A DNA stretch of 64,000 bases from Actinoalloteichus fjordicus (lineage in GTDB: Bacteria; Actinomycetota; Actinomycetes; Mycobacteriales; Pseudonocardiaceae), in the NCBI RefSeq assembly GCF_001941625.1, contig NZ_CP016076.1, forward strand, positions 3,348,001 to 3,412,000, given 5' to 3'. This document shows positions 1-8,487 of the stretch, piece by piece; the stretch's first letter is position 1; every line of letters starts with the position of its first letter. A program made the translations under genes and the position numbers. The notes beneath the pieces are model-generated. The model saw only the letters and a program-made list of their open reading frames with translations, was not told the origin of the DNA and made no database searches.

Positions 1-1226
1 CCCTCACCCGCGAACTCGAGAGCCAACTCGCCGTGAGCACCACCGGCTCACTGCTGCTCATCGACCTCGACAACTTCAAAGACGTCAACGACCTGCGCGG
101 CCACAAGATCGGCGACCAGGTCATGTGCACCCTCGCCGCCACCCTGCGCGACCGGATGGAAGGCCGGCAGTTCCTCGGCAGGCTCGGCGGCGACGAGTTC
201 GCCGTCATCATGCCCGAGGTCGACGCCGCCCACGCCAGAGCCATCGCCCAACGCCTCGCCGAGGCCGTCGCCGCCGTCCCCATCGACGTCGCAGGCGCCG
301 CCATCAGGATCACCGTCAGCACCGGCGTCGCCCCCTTCGCCTCCGGCCACGGCTGGGAGGCCGTCCTGGCCAACGCCGACCTCGCCCTCTACGCCTCCAA
401 AGCGGCAGGCCGCAACCGGGTCACCGTCTACGACCCCGCCCACTACGCCGACACCGCCAAGAGAGTCGGCGTCCTGGAACGAGTGCGCACCGCACTGGGC
501 AAGGGACACCTCGCACTCCACGCCATGCCCATGGTCAACCTCCGCACCGGCCGCACCCTCGGCTACGAACTGCTCCTCCGACTGGAAGACCACCAGCTTC
601 CCCGCATCGGCCCCGCAGAATTCCTCCCCGACGCCGAACGCACCGACCTGGTCCTGGAGATCGACCGCTGGGTCCTGGGCCAGGCCATCGACGCACTGGC
701 CGCCCACCGCGACCCCGCCCTGCGCCTGGACGTCAACGTCTCCGCCCGCACCCTCGACGACGAGGACTTCTGCGACTTCGTCCTCGACCGCCTCGCCGCC
801 GCCGACATCACCCAGGGCCGCTTCGGCATCGAGATCACCGAGACGGCGGCCATGACCAACCTCGACGCCGCCCGCGACCTCGCCCTCCGACTCCGCGACG
901 CGGGATGCCGGATCACCCTCGACGACTTCGGCTCCGGCTTCGGCTCCTTCGTCCACCTCAAACACCTGCCCGTCACCGGACTCAAGATCGACGGCGAGTT
1001 CGTCCGGGGCATCGACCAGGGCCAGACCGACGCCGTGCTGGTCACCGGGATGATGGAAATCGCCAACGGACTCGGCCTGTCCACCGTCGCCGAGTGGGTG
1101 GAACGCCCCTCACAGGTCGAGGCACTGATGAAGCTCGGCGTCGAGGTCGCCCAAGGCTTCCACCTCGGCCGACCGGCCCCCCTCATCGACCTGCTGGCAC
1201 GGCCGAACGGAGTATTGCCCCGCTAA
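1..1226 (+). CDS. GGDEF-EAL cyclic di-GMP signalling protein (5' partial)
   Basis: Bifunctional-type c-di-GMP turnover protein cut by the left window edge; the frame is open back to base 3, so the GTG at 33 is probably internal. The GGDEF domain (roughly the first 135 visible residues) keeps an intact GGDEF active-site loop (RLGGDEFAV) and a DLDNFKDVND metal/substrate segment, so a diguanylate cyclase site is present. The EAL domain follows: the signature reads YELLLRLE (ELL rather than EAL), with VNVSA, EITE, LDDFGSGFGS and LKIDGEF, so most phosphodiesterase metal ligands are retained. No membrane segment is visible in the part seen; sensor domains, if any, lie upstream of the window. No terminator is obvious after the stop. 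The family is certain; whether one or both activities operate cannot be told. Confidence 0.93.
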   Translation, partial: LTRELESQLAVSTTGSLLLIDLDNFKDVNDLRGHKIGDQVMCTLAATLRDRMEGRQFLGRLGGDEFAVIMPEVDAAHARAIAQRLAEAVAAVPIDVAGAAIRITVSTGVAPFASGHGWEAVLANADLALYASKAAGRNRVTVYDPAHYADTAKRVGVLERVRTALGKGHLALHAMPMVNLRTGRTLGYELLLRLEDHQLPRIGPAEFLPDAERTDLVLEIDRWVLGQAIDALAAHRDPALRLDVNVSARTLDDEDFCDFVLDRLAAADITQGRFGIEITETAAMTNLDAARDLALRLRDAGCRITLDDFGSGFGSFVHLKHLPVTGLKIDGEFVRGIDQGQTDAVLVTGMMEIANGLGLSTVAEWVERPSQVEALMKLGVEVAQGFHLGRPAPLIDLLARPNGVLPR

Positions 1227-1310
1227 TTCACCCGATCGATTTTCGCCTCTGTCAGAATCTACCGGTCCGTCGCCCGCAGGCCGCCCGACATGCCCCAGGA
1301 GAACGTCCGC

Positions 1311-2021
1311 GTGAATTCCGCCGTACGGGGTGTCCGCCGCCTCGAACTGCTGACCCCAGACCCCGCCAGATCCGTGGAGTTCCACGCGAACCTCCACCAG
1401 TGGGTCGTCCTCGCCCAAGCCGACGACCGCTTCAGCTGCTGGGTCGGCGAACGACGCACCGCGCACATCCGCCGCCCGGAACCCGGCGAGACCACCGGCT
1501 GGCACGTCGTCTTCGGCGGCGGCCGCCGCCGAGGCCCCCGCGCCCTGACCGACGTCGGCGGCGGACTGCACGCCGTCCTGGACTCCGGCCGCGTCACCCA
1601 CGGCCCCTGGGCGCCGGAACCCCGCGAAGGCGAACCCTGCTGGACCGAACTGGTCACCGCCGACCCACCGCGCTCCGACGCCTACTGGACCGCCAACGCA
1701 GGCTGGGACTTCCGCCCCAGCCCCGAACCGACCACCGCCGTCTACCAGGTCGACGGCCGGGCCATCGCAGGCCGACGCACCGCCGACGCCACCGACCACG
1801 CCGTCGGCTGGATCTGCCACCTCGCCAGCCCGGACCTCACCGAGTCCCTGCACCGCGCCCTCGAACTCGGCGGCCGGATCGACAGCGGCCCCACCCACAC
1901 CGCAGTAGGCCTCACCGCCACCGTGAGCTGCCCGGACGGCTTCCCCCACGCCATGGTGGAGAACCCCGGCGTGTGGGCGGGCCGCCTGGCCGGTCAGCCT
2001 GCGGGCCCGCCCCCGAGCTGA
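1311..2021 (+). CDS. VOC-family protein (two glyoxalase-like repeats)
   Basis: About 236 aa of the vicinal oxygen chelate superfamily, usually cytosolic. The first half (RRLELLTPDPARSVEFHANL) and second half (TELVTADPPRSDAYWTANAGW) each look like a beta-alpha-beta-beta-beta unit, as in two-repeat glyoxalase/bleomycin-resistance-like proteins. GTG 1311 is chosen because AGGAG lies 9 nt upstream (1297-1301); an in-frame ATG at 1290 would put that site inside the gene. It is transcribed with, but not overlapping, the upstream GGDEF-EAL gene (about 85 bp gap) and converges on the lipoprotein gene. Substrate unknown; metal-ligand positions are not clear enough to predict a reaction. Confidence 0.7.
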   Translation: MNSAVRGVRRLELLTPDPARSVEFHANLHQWVVLAQADDRFSCWVGERRTAHIRRPEPGETTGWHVVFGGGRRRGPRALTDVGGGLHAVLDSGRVTHGPWAPEPREGEPCWTELVTADPPRSDAYWTANAGWDFRPSPEPTTAVYQVDGRAIAGRRTADATDHAVGWICHLASPDLTESLHRALELGGRIDSGPTHTAVGLTATVSCPDGFPHAMVENPGVWAGRLAGQPAGPPPS

Positions 2022-2117
2022 CCACGACCGCACTCCACGGTCCGGTGACACCCGCCGACCACAGCAGGGGAACGACGTCAGGTCCCACCCCGGTCGAGAC
2101 GAGACCACCCCCGCCGG

Positions 2118-3461
2118 TCACGGCCAGATGACCGCCTCGGTGCGGACCCCGTCCTCCCGCACACACGTCGTCCCCGGCGCAGTCGCCGGACCACTGGAAC
2201 ACATCCAGGTCCCGACCTCGACCGGCCCGCCGCCACCCATCCCCGGCGCCGCACCGGCCGCCAGCCTCAGGTAGTAGTCCTGCATGATCCGCGTCGCCTC
2301 GAAACAGGGCACCTCGCCCTCGCGCACGAACACGTCGGCCGGGAAGTCCGCCGCCGTCATCACCACGTGATCACACTGCGTCCCCGACGCATCCGGAGCC
2401 ACCCGCAACGACACCCAGCCCCACAGCAGCCGGTGATCCGAGCAGGCCAGCCCGCCGCACTCACCGCCGTCGACCACGACCCGAGACGCCACCTCCGCCG
2501 CGAAGTGCCCCGCGTCGACGAACACGTAATCGGTCTTGAGCCGATCCGCCCCACCCTCCCACGTCCAGGCACCCTGCCGGGCAGGCGACGGACACGCAGC
2601 CGCAGGCTCCGCCGCACCACACATCCCGACCTCGTGAAACACCCCGTCACCCACCGGCGAGGAGTACAACGACGACAACCGCTCCGCCGACGGCTCGACA
2701 CCGAGATCCCCGACGACGATCGTCGGCAGCATCGGCGCCTCGAGCTGCCACTGCTCGCTCAACTGCCCCAACTGCTCGTCACCCGCCGCACCGTCGGCCA
2801 GCCTCGTCACACAGGCCTGCACCGTCGTCGGACGCGCCGTATGGGCACACACCGCGCGCGTCACCGTCGACTCGTCACCGGGAACATCGTGATAGCGGAA
2901 CGCCGAGACCATCGGCGCCCGCACCAGCACCGCCAACCCACTCCGAGCCTGCTCAGCGGGAACGTCCCGACCGGCGAGAGCACCACACGCCTCCGCCGCG
3001 CCCTCGATGTCCTCCCCGGGACCGAACTCGTAGTCCACGGCGAAGTCCTCGGCGGCCAGCAACTCCGCCAGCAGCACGATCTGACTCTCACACACCTCCT
3101 GCACGGCGATCACGTCCGGTCGGCCCGCCAGGATCTCCCCGGCGAGGAACTCCACCACCTCGGTCGCCTTCGACGACACCGCCTCCGTCGCCTGCCCGTC
3201 GCTCCCCGCGTTGTACTGCACCACCGCCAACGACGCGTCCCCGGCGTACTCGGCGACGCCGTCCTCCCGCGCCGGATACTCGCCCGGCCGGGTCTCGTCC
3301 GGCAGCATCGCGACCGTCGTCGACGCGGCAGACTCTGTCGGGGACCCGTCGGAACCAGTCGCCCCGGAGCATCCCGCCGCGACGACGACGGCGGCGCCGG
3401 CAACCGCGAGGACCCGACGTCCCACGACCGTCCGGTGTCGGAGGGACCCGAACACTGACAT
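2118..3461 (-). CDS. Secreted lipoprotein, endonuclease/exonuclease/phosphatase fold
   Basis: About 447 aa. A short basic N-terminus and hydrophobic stretch end in a lipobox (VVVAAGCSG), predicting a lipoprotein anchored outside the cell. The body matches the EEP superfamily (DNase I/AP-endonuclease/phosphodiesterase fold): VVQYNAG near the start, VIAVQEV (metal Glu), VVGDLG where the family has GDFN, LKTDYVFVD, and a final SDHRLL. The Asn of GDxN is replaced by Gly, so activity may be altered. A C-terminal extension of about 90 aa holds several cysteines. The ATG at 3461 has GGAG 6 nt upstream; the longer frame up to 3560 lacks a signal at its start. It is convergent with the VOC gene. The fold is likely, the substrate unknown. 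Confidence 0.72.
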   Translation of the reverse strand: MSVFGSLRHRTVVGRRVLAVAGAAVVVAAGCSGATGSDGSPTESAASTTVAMLPDETRPGEYPAREDGVAEYAGDASLAVVQYNAGSDGQATEAVSSKATEVVEFLAGEILAGRPDVIAVQEVCESQIVLLAELLAAEDFAVDYEFGPGEDIEGAAEACGALAGRDVPAEQARSGLAVLVRAPMVSAFRYHDVPGDESTVTRAVCAHTARPTTVQACVTRLADGAAGDEQLGQLSEQWQLEAPMLPTIVVGDLGVEPSAERLSSLYSSPVGDGVFHEVGMCGAAEPAAACPSPARQGAWTWEGGADRLKTDYVFVDAGHFAAEVASRVVVDGGECGGLACSDHRLLWGWVSLRVAPDASGTQCDHVVMTAADFPADVFVREGEVPCFEATRIMQDYYLRLAAGAAPGMGGGGPVEVGTWMCSSGPATAPGTTCVREDGVRTEAVIWP

Positions 3462-3580
3462 CAGCACTCCAGAGTGGTCGAAGACCGGTGACGAACGGCC
3501 CCTCCGACGTACCACCGACGCCCCCGGTTCCGAACCACCGGACCGCCGACGGCCGATCAACCCACGTCAGACGGCGAAGG

Positions 3581-4636
3581 TCAGTCCCGCTCCCGATCGA
3601 CCAGCCGCGCCAACGCCCGATACGTCCGATTCACCGCCGCCGCCGCCCGCTGCTCCCGACCCGTGGCCTCGATGTAGTTCTGACTCGTCGCCAGACTCGC
3701 ATGCCCCAACAACGCCATGATCTCCGAGGCGTTCGCCCCGTCCTCGGCCAGCCGGGTGGCGAACGTATGACGCAACGCGTGCAGACTCGCCCCCGCGGGA
3801 ACCCGGTCATGCACCCCGGAAGAGCGGAAACAAGACCGCACCAGATACTCCAGGCCGCCACGCCCGATGGCCTCGCCCTGTCTGTCCAGCAACAACGGCG
3901 CCGAAGTCCCTCTGGCTCCTCGAGGAAAGCGCGTCCGGCACGACGTCAGGTAGTCCTCGACGATCCGCTCCATCGGCGCCTCGATCGGAATGGACCGCTC
4001 CCTGCTGCCTTTGCCCCGCACGTGCAGTCGACGCTCACCCGGCCTGCCCACCAGCGAACCCAGCGTCAACTCGCGCATCTCCGCCGACCGCAGCCCGGTG
4101 ATCAGACCGAGCGCCAGCACCAGCACATCCCGCTCCGGCCAGGGATCACGACCGCGACCACCACCCGTGGCCGTCGCCGTCAGAAGCTCCTCCGGAGTCT
4201 GCTCCCCCCGCAACGGCTTGGGCGTCAACGCCGGAGTCCTCGGCCGGGCCACCGCCGCCATCGGATTGCCCGCCACCAGCTCCTCGGCCACACAGAACGT
4301 CAAGAACTGATTCCACGTCGACCACGCCCGCAGGACCGAACTCTTCGCATGAGTGTCGGCGAAGGCTCCGAAGGCCGACCGCAGCGACCCCGAGGTCACC
4401 TCCTCGAGATCGAGGTCACCCGCCGCACACCCCAGATCGCCCGCCAACAGCGCCGTCACGCCCGCCAGGTCACGCCGATACGCCGCAGTGGTGTGCGGGG
4501 AGTCCTTGCGGGGACGCCGAGCGAGGAAGAACGCGTCCTGGGCTTCGATCAACCGCATGCCGATCTTGTACACCGTCACCCCGTGATCGCGCACGCCAGC
4601 AGCCGCGACGGGGGCGCGACGACGCTGGTCGGCCAC
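3581..4636 (-). CDS. Tyrosine recombinase (XerC/XerD-like integrase)
   Basis: About 351 aa site-specific recombinase. An N-terminal SAM-like core-binding region (HTTAAYRRDLAG, about residues 45-130) precedes the catalytic domain. All catalytic residues are visible: Arg in GLRSAEMREL, Lys in RGKGSRERSIP, His-x-x-Arg in HALRHTFATRL, His in LGHASLATS and the Tyr nucleophile in ATSQNYIEA. The start is uncertain: GTG 4636 has no clear ribosome site, and an internal ATG near 4558 (MRLIEAQ) is possible. It is not flanked by an excisionase, tRNA gene or other phage/plasmid genes, so it may be a chromosomal dimer-resolution-type recombinase or the remains of an integrated element. Family certain; role uncertain. 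Confidence 0.88.
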   Translation of the reverse strand: MADQRRRAPVAAAGVRDHGVTVYKIGMRLIEAQDAFFLARRPRKDSPHTTAAYRRDLAGVTALLAGDLGCAAGDLDLEEVTSGSLRSAFGAFADTHAKSSVLRAWSTWNQFLTFCVAEELVAGNPMAAVARPRTPALTPKPLRGEQTPEELLTATATGGGRGRDPWPERDVLVLALGLITGLRSAEMRELTLGSLVGRPGERRLHVRGKGSRERSIPIEAPMERIVEDYLTSCRTRFPRGARGTSAPLLLDRQGEAIGRGGLEYLVRSCFRSSGVHDRVPAGASLHALRHTFATRLAEDGANASEIMALLGHASLATSQNYIEATGREQRAAAAVNRTYRALARLVDRERD

Positions 4637-4716
4637 CCGAACCGATGATCACACGCTAGGCCGAACAGCGGTCGCCTATCCCCGACGGGCGTGCCCGAGC
4701 GCGTACGGTGGCCATC

Positions 4717-4926
4717 ATGCAGGCGAAAATGTGGATCACACCGGATAGCGAGTTCGGGCTGGTGTCCCTCATGATCGAGGACACCGAGACCGGGGCTGTG
4801 GTCGGCCACGTCCTGGGTCCGAAGGAGTTCGACGCACTGCAACAGGCGACCAGAGAGGCTGCCGACCGCGCGGAGTCCACCGACGACCACGTGCAGATCA
4901 ATCTAGCCGAGATCCTCGACCACTGA
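4717..4926 (+). CDS. Small conserved-looking protein of unknown function
   Basis: 69 aa, acidic. I do not recognise a family. ATG 4717 is preferred over GTG 4708 because a TACGGT box (4704-4709) sits 7 nt upstream, the arrangement expected for a leaderless actinobacterial transcript, and no ribosome site is present. The sequence alternates beta-like stretches (GLVSLMIEDTETGAVVGHVL) with a helical, charged C-terminus, as in many small cytosolic actinomycete proteins. It is divergent from the recombinase gene. Confidence 0.5.
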   Translation: MQAKMWITPDSEFGLVSLMIEDTETGAVVGHVLGPKEFDALQQATREAADRAESTDDHVQINLAEILDH

Positions 4927-5222
4927 CCCGCCCACCCTGATCGCTGCTGACAGCGGGCGACGGCCTTACGCCGCGAGACCAGACCCGTGCGGCGCACCGG
5001 TCGTGCCGACTGACCATCGGGACACGAGCGGGCGGGCGCCCCCTCGGTTCGTCACGGCCATGGACGACACCCAGAATCGCGGCCCGGGGGAGAGACCGGC
5101 CCGCTTCGGGCCGCCGCCCCGGAAGACCCATACCGCCGCGATGGTGGACCGAGAACGGCAGAACCCCAGGTCGGGCCTTGCGGGTGGGCACCGGCTGGCG
5201 ACGCTCGCGCCCAGCGTCGGGT
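4927..5222. other. Intergenic stretch, no gene seen
   Basis: GC-rich region between the small + gene and the terminator of the secreted-protein gene. Short frames exist on both strands but none has a ribosome site, a leaderless promoter or a recognisable product. Confidence 0.5.
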
Positions 5223-5249
5223 GCGACGCGGTCTGAGTGACCGCGTCGC
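5223..5249 (-). terminator. Hairpin terminator of the secreted-protein gene
   Basis: Perfect inverted repeat: 11-bp arms GCGACGCGGTC / GACCGCGTCGC around a TGAGT loop, ending 8 bp beyond the stop codon of the minus-strand gene at 5257. No long T run, as is common in actinomycete terminators. Confidence 0.8.
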
Positions 5250-5256
5250 TGCGGGG

Positions 5257-5784
5257 TCAGCCGACGGTGAAGGTTCCGTCGTAGCCTGCGAGGGTCACGC
5301 CTCGGAAACTCACGCACTGGACCCCGGCATCGATGATCTCGACATTGAACTGAGCCGTGAACTCCTCGCCCGCGAAGCGGCCGTCGGCGATGACACCCGC
5401 CAACTCCACGTGCGCCAGTCCGGACCCCGTCAGGACGAAGTCCACTGTGCTGGTCTCCGTGGTGCCGTCCCGCAGCGCCCAGTCGATGCGGCCCTCACCG
5501 GAGGTGCCCTCCGGGCTGCCGAGACAGCTCAGGGTGCCGATCGCAGTGCCGTGCAGCGAAGCTGAGCGGACCTCGCCCGCGGCGTCGATACAGCCTCCGT
5601 CGTTGCCCGCGAGGGTGAGCGTGCTGAGCCTCGGCACGAACAGGACGCCCGGCTGGAAACCGGCCTGCCCGCTCAGGTCGCACGTCACCTCGCCCGGCTG
5701 CTGCGCGGACGCCGTCGGAACGGCGGTTACGAGTGTCGCCGTCACGAATGCCGCTGCCATGAGCTTCAGGAGGTTCCGGAACAT
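5257..5784 (-). CDS. Secreted protein of unknown function
   Basis: 175 aa with a classical signal peptide (MFRNLLKLMAAAFVTATLV, cleavage probably after TASA-Q). The mature part is predicted beta-rich, with four cysteines (TCDLSG, GGCIDA, LSCLGS, VQCVSF) that could form two disulfides. Similar single-domain secreted proteins are common in actinomycetes and I cannot name a function. A GGATGAG-like ribosome site precedes the ATG. A strong hairpin follows the stop, and no neighbouring gene shares its strand closely, so it is probably monocistronic. Confidence 0.75.
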   Translation of the reverse strand: MFRNLLKLMAAAFVTATLVTAVPTASAQQPGEVTCDLSGQAGFQPGVLFVPRLSTLTLAGNDGGCIDAAGEVRSASLHGTAIGTLSCLGSPEGTSGEGRIDWALRDGTTETSTVDFVLTGSGLAHVELAGVIADGRFAGEEFTAQFNVEIIDAGVQCVSFRGVTLAGYDGTFTVG

Positions 5785-6189
5785 GACGTGAACTCATCCT
5801 TCCTGGTAGGCGGGAAGAGCCACGCTCTCCCTTCGGCCCGAAAGTAGGTCCTGATGATCATCTCGGCCGCGTGTGTCCGGGTATTTCACACGGCTGGGTA
5901 GCCGGAATCGCCCGACGGAGATCGCGGGGGAGCGGTACTGATCAAGCGGCAGGAGTGCCCGCCAGCGGAACAGGGTGCGACCGGGGCGCAAAGTCGAGAG
6001 CGGGGAAGCGCCCCCGACGGTCCCGACGACGAAAACCGGGTCGCGGCGGACAGCGCGGGCGCCATGCGATCGTCTCCGCAGGCCGGTGCCTCGGAGCGCG
6101 GACACGACGATGGACCTGGGCGACACTGTGGTCAGTGCTCGTCGCACTGCACCTCGGGCATGGTCCGGCAGGGCGCCGTACGGTGATCA
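5785..6189. other. Intergenic stretch, no gene seen
   Basis: Upstream region of the secreted-protein gene. Frames exist on both strands but show random-looking Arg/Pro-rich products and no start signals. Confidence 0.5.
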
Positions 6190-6217
6190 TTCATGCATAA
6201 TGGCGATTATGCATGAA
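6190..6217. promoter_or_regulatory. Perfect 12-bp inverted repeat, probable operator
   Basis: TTCATGCATAAT and its exact complement ATTATGCATGAA are separated by GGCG. The element is strikingly AT-rich in a region of about 70% GC. It overlaps the start codon of a doubtful frame beginning at 6200, as an autoregulated repressor gene might have. It looks like a dimeric regulator site rather than a terminator, because the loop is only 4 nt and the stem is AT-rich. Confidence 0.6.
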
Positions 6218-6460
6218 ATCTCGGGCCAGGCCGAGGAGGGGCGCCCCGAACTCGGGGAGTCTGACGGTCGGTTCGACGTGACCGAGCCTCTCGATCTCGA
6301 TCCCGTGCGCGTGCGTCATCCGGATCACCCCTCCGGGGCGCTTCTCAGGGCGGCCCGACGGCGCACCTACGCCACCGCGCCGAAGTCACCGCGCCGAGTT
6401 CATGGCGGACGCGTTCGTGCCGGGTGCCGCCGTCGGCGACTGACTGTCGAAAGCCGGTAG
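6200..6460 (+). pseudogene. Doubtful, possibly decayed regulator gene
   Basis: An 86-codon frame starting MAIMHEISG inside the inverted repeat. Its middle (SGALLRAARRRTY) loosely recalls the start of a MarR-type domain, but the rest is Arg-rich and no helix-turn-helix follows. A different frame just downstream ends in a protein-like tail (EFMADAFVPGAAVGD then stop), as expected if a frameshift had broken a gene. This is weak evidence; it may also be non-coding. Confidence 0.2.
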
Positions 6461-6650
6461 GCTCTCGTCGAATCCCGTCGATACGTCACCGTGACGAATC
6501 CCAGTCGGGCTTGGGCACCCGGGCTCGACATCACCGGAGTCGTTGGAACACGAAGCGGACGACGTCGTAGTCGCCGGAGGTGCGAGCGCCCGCGACGCGT
6601 ACCCCATGGCAGGGGCGGCGCTCACTGAATGGGCCGGCCAGCGGGGGCGT

Positions 6651-7136
6651 TCATCGGGCGCGGCGATACCAGCGGACCAGCCACCGTCGCCCGCCGACCT
6701 CGCGAGGCTCATCCGGTCCGTCGACCCGATGAAAGCCCGCATTCTCGGCCGTGCGCTGGGATGCGCGGTTGTCGACATGGGTGAACAGTCGAATCTCGTT
6801 CACCGGCCAGTTCGCCAGCACCCGATCGCACAGGGCGCGCACTGCCTGACGGGCCACGCCGCGGCCGCGGGCGGCACGGGCGACCCAATAACTCACCTCC
6901 GCGCCGTCTTCCTGGCGGGTGGCGGCGACCGAGGCCAGTCGCGTCCCGGTTGCCGCGTCGACGACCAGGTATCCCATTGCGTCGTCGTCGCTACGCAGTC
7001 TTGCCAGCGCGGCGCGGAACTCTTCGACGGTCAAGGATGCGCGTTCGATCGTGAACCGCAGGATCTCCGCGTCCTGCACCTGTTCGACGTACCACTCGGC
7101 GTCCTCGTCGGAGACGTCGCGTAAGGCGATGTCCAT
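6651..7136 (-). CDS. GNAT-family N-acetyltransferase
   Basis: About 161 aa, cytosolic, of the RimJ/RimL-like GNAT type that transfers acetyl from acetyl-CoA to an amine. Recognisable parts: N-terminal substrate-binding region (EDAEWYVEQVQDAEILRF), beta4 (AEVSYWV), then the acetyl-CoA loop ARGRGVARQAVRAL (Q/RxxGxG/A type), and the C-terminal NRASQRTAENAGF motif. ATG 7136 is chosen because AGAGG lies 6 nt upstream; the longer frame up to 7229 is poor. Target unknown. Confidence 0.88.
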   Translation of the reverse strand: MDIALRDVSDEDAEWYVEQVQDAEILRFTIERASLTVEEFRAALARLRSDDDAMGYLVVDAATGTRLASVAATRQEDGAEVSYWVARAARGRGVARQAVRALCDRVLANWPVNEIRLFTHVDNRASQRTAENAGFHRVDGPDEPREVGGRRWLVRWYRRAR

Positions 7137-8157
7137 GCGTTCCTCTCGCGTTGCGCAGGGCCGCCCGCGTGCCGGTCGACTGAGGTGAGCCTGCCAGGAA
7201 CGCCGTGGCCTGAGGTACCCGTTTTCCACCCCGATCGGCCGCCGACCTGCGCCTGGGCGTTTGGCCGATAATATACATTATGTTAACTAGTCGGTTCGCG
7301 GACGAACCGTCCCCCGTGCAGTCTTGTGCGGCGTTACCTCGGCTATGAGGCGCCGGCACCCGTCGGCTGCCGGTCGTTCTCGCGTCCGCAGGCGCTGCGG
7401 TGCCCGTCCGAACTCACGACGTCCTGTCTGCTCGCGGCCGAGGTCGCGACTCTCACCGTTCGTTCTGGCGCCGCCCACCGTCGGCACCGTCGTCGCGTGC
7501 TTCGCCACTACGGCATGGCGTCGGCCGCCGTTCGCCACGCCGGTGATTCTGTCGCTCGGCTGCCATCAGTCGGGTCCGACCCGCCTGCGGGTCGTCTCTC
7601 TGCGGTCCGGGACCTCCAGCTTTCCGTCGTGCTGCCGCTGCTCAGGCGTCGACCGGGCCGGGCGGAAACTGCCGGAATGGCTTGCCTGCCGGTGAATGTC
7701 CCTCGTTTACGGGTCTCCCCTGTCACTCCGAGTTTCGCCTACTGTCGCACTATTCAGATGGGTCGCCCACTTTGTGGGACCGATCCGGCTGTGGTGGGCG
7801 CAGCGTGATCGACTCGCTGCGTTGCAGACTGGTTGGCGCGAACGTGGTGTCGTTCGCGCGAACAGCGCATTGACGCCGTCGAATCGCGACAGCAGGTGAC
7901 AGCTCTGCTGGGGCCGCACTCCGTTGGCGGCACCGAATATTCTTGATCGACCGCCACGGTGGACCGTATCCGGGCCACATCGACCAGTGTTGGGATAGTG
8001 GCTGTTCAGCGAGCTGAGGTTCGACTTGTCGAGGTGGAATATCGGTGCTCGGCACTCCCCTGCTTCTGGTCCCGGGAATCGGTTTCAGCGCAAATCGAGT
8101 AGCGGTCGTCGAATATGATCACCGCATCACCCAAATACAGTAATCGGGAGGTCGCTC
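7137..8157. other. About 1 kb without convincing genes
   Basis: The gap between the acetyltransferase and the biosynthetic cluster. It holds an AT-rich island around 7265-7290 (ATAATATACATTATG), which may be the promoter/operator of the acetyltransferase gene. Base composition falls toward 8000-8200. Frames of up to about 160 codons occur but have no start signals and encode Arg/Ser-rich nonsense. It could be an old insertion scar or the outer edge of the cluster. Confidence 0.5.
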
Positions 8158-8186
8158 TTGACACTTTTAACTGATCTCGTTAAAGT
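8158..8186 (+). promoter_or_regulatory. Likely sigma70-type promoter upstream of nocN
   Basis: TTGACA (8158-8163), 17-bp spacer, TAAAGT (8181-8186). The spacer and flank contain TTAAC/GTTAA half-sites (CTTTTAAC...GTTAAAG) and an adjacent GTTTAAAC palindrome. This is the only consensus-like promoter before the nocN-nocR-nocL run, and it would leave a leader of about 290 nt. Confidence 0.5.
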
Positions 8187-8328
8187 TTAAACAGTTCGTA
8201 AACTATTCACGGCACTATTGTGCTTATTGAGCAGGGCTTCCTCCGTCAGTCGGCTGCGCGAGCATGCGGTCTCAGCACGGAAGGAGCGTCACACGCCTGC
8301 GGCGTGTCCGACCGTCCATGGGGGAACG

Positions 8329-8487
8329 GTGAACTTCAGCATGTCGAATGGATCGATGACCGGCCGCACCACGTCGGGAGGCCACGCCGCCGCCCGCTCT
8401 TCCCTGCGATCCGTCGGAATCCATGACGACAGCGTCGGACTTCCCCTAGCGGCGCCCGGCGCCCGCGCCAGAGACCGCCACGCATGA
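8329..8487 (+). CDS. Possible short leader ORF overlapping nocN
   Basis: 52 codons from GTG 8329, with GGGGGA just upstream. The stop overlaps the nocN start codon as ATGA (8484-8487). nocN itself lacks a good ribosome site, so translation of this frame could deliver ribosomes to nocN. The peptide (VNFSMSNGSMTG...) matches nothing I know. It may be chance; the coupling geometry is the only support. Confidence 0.3.
   Translation: MNFSMSNGSMTGRTTSGGHAAARSSLRSVGIHDDSVGLPLAAPGARARDRHA

Noticed and set aside
3581-4636. Recombinase as sign of an integrated phage or ICE with att sites
   Set aside because: No tRNA gene, direct repeats, excisionase, replication or conjugation genes within reach.
7324-7808. 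Overlapping frames of about 120-160 codons in the gap before the cluster
   Set aside because: No ribosome site, no leaderless box, no recognisable product.
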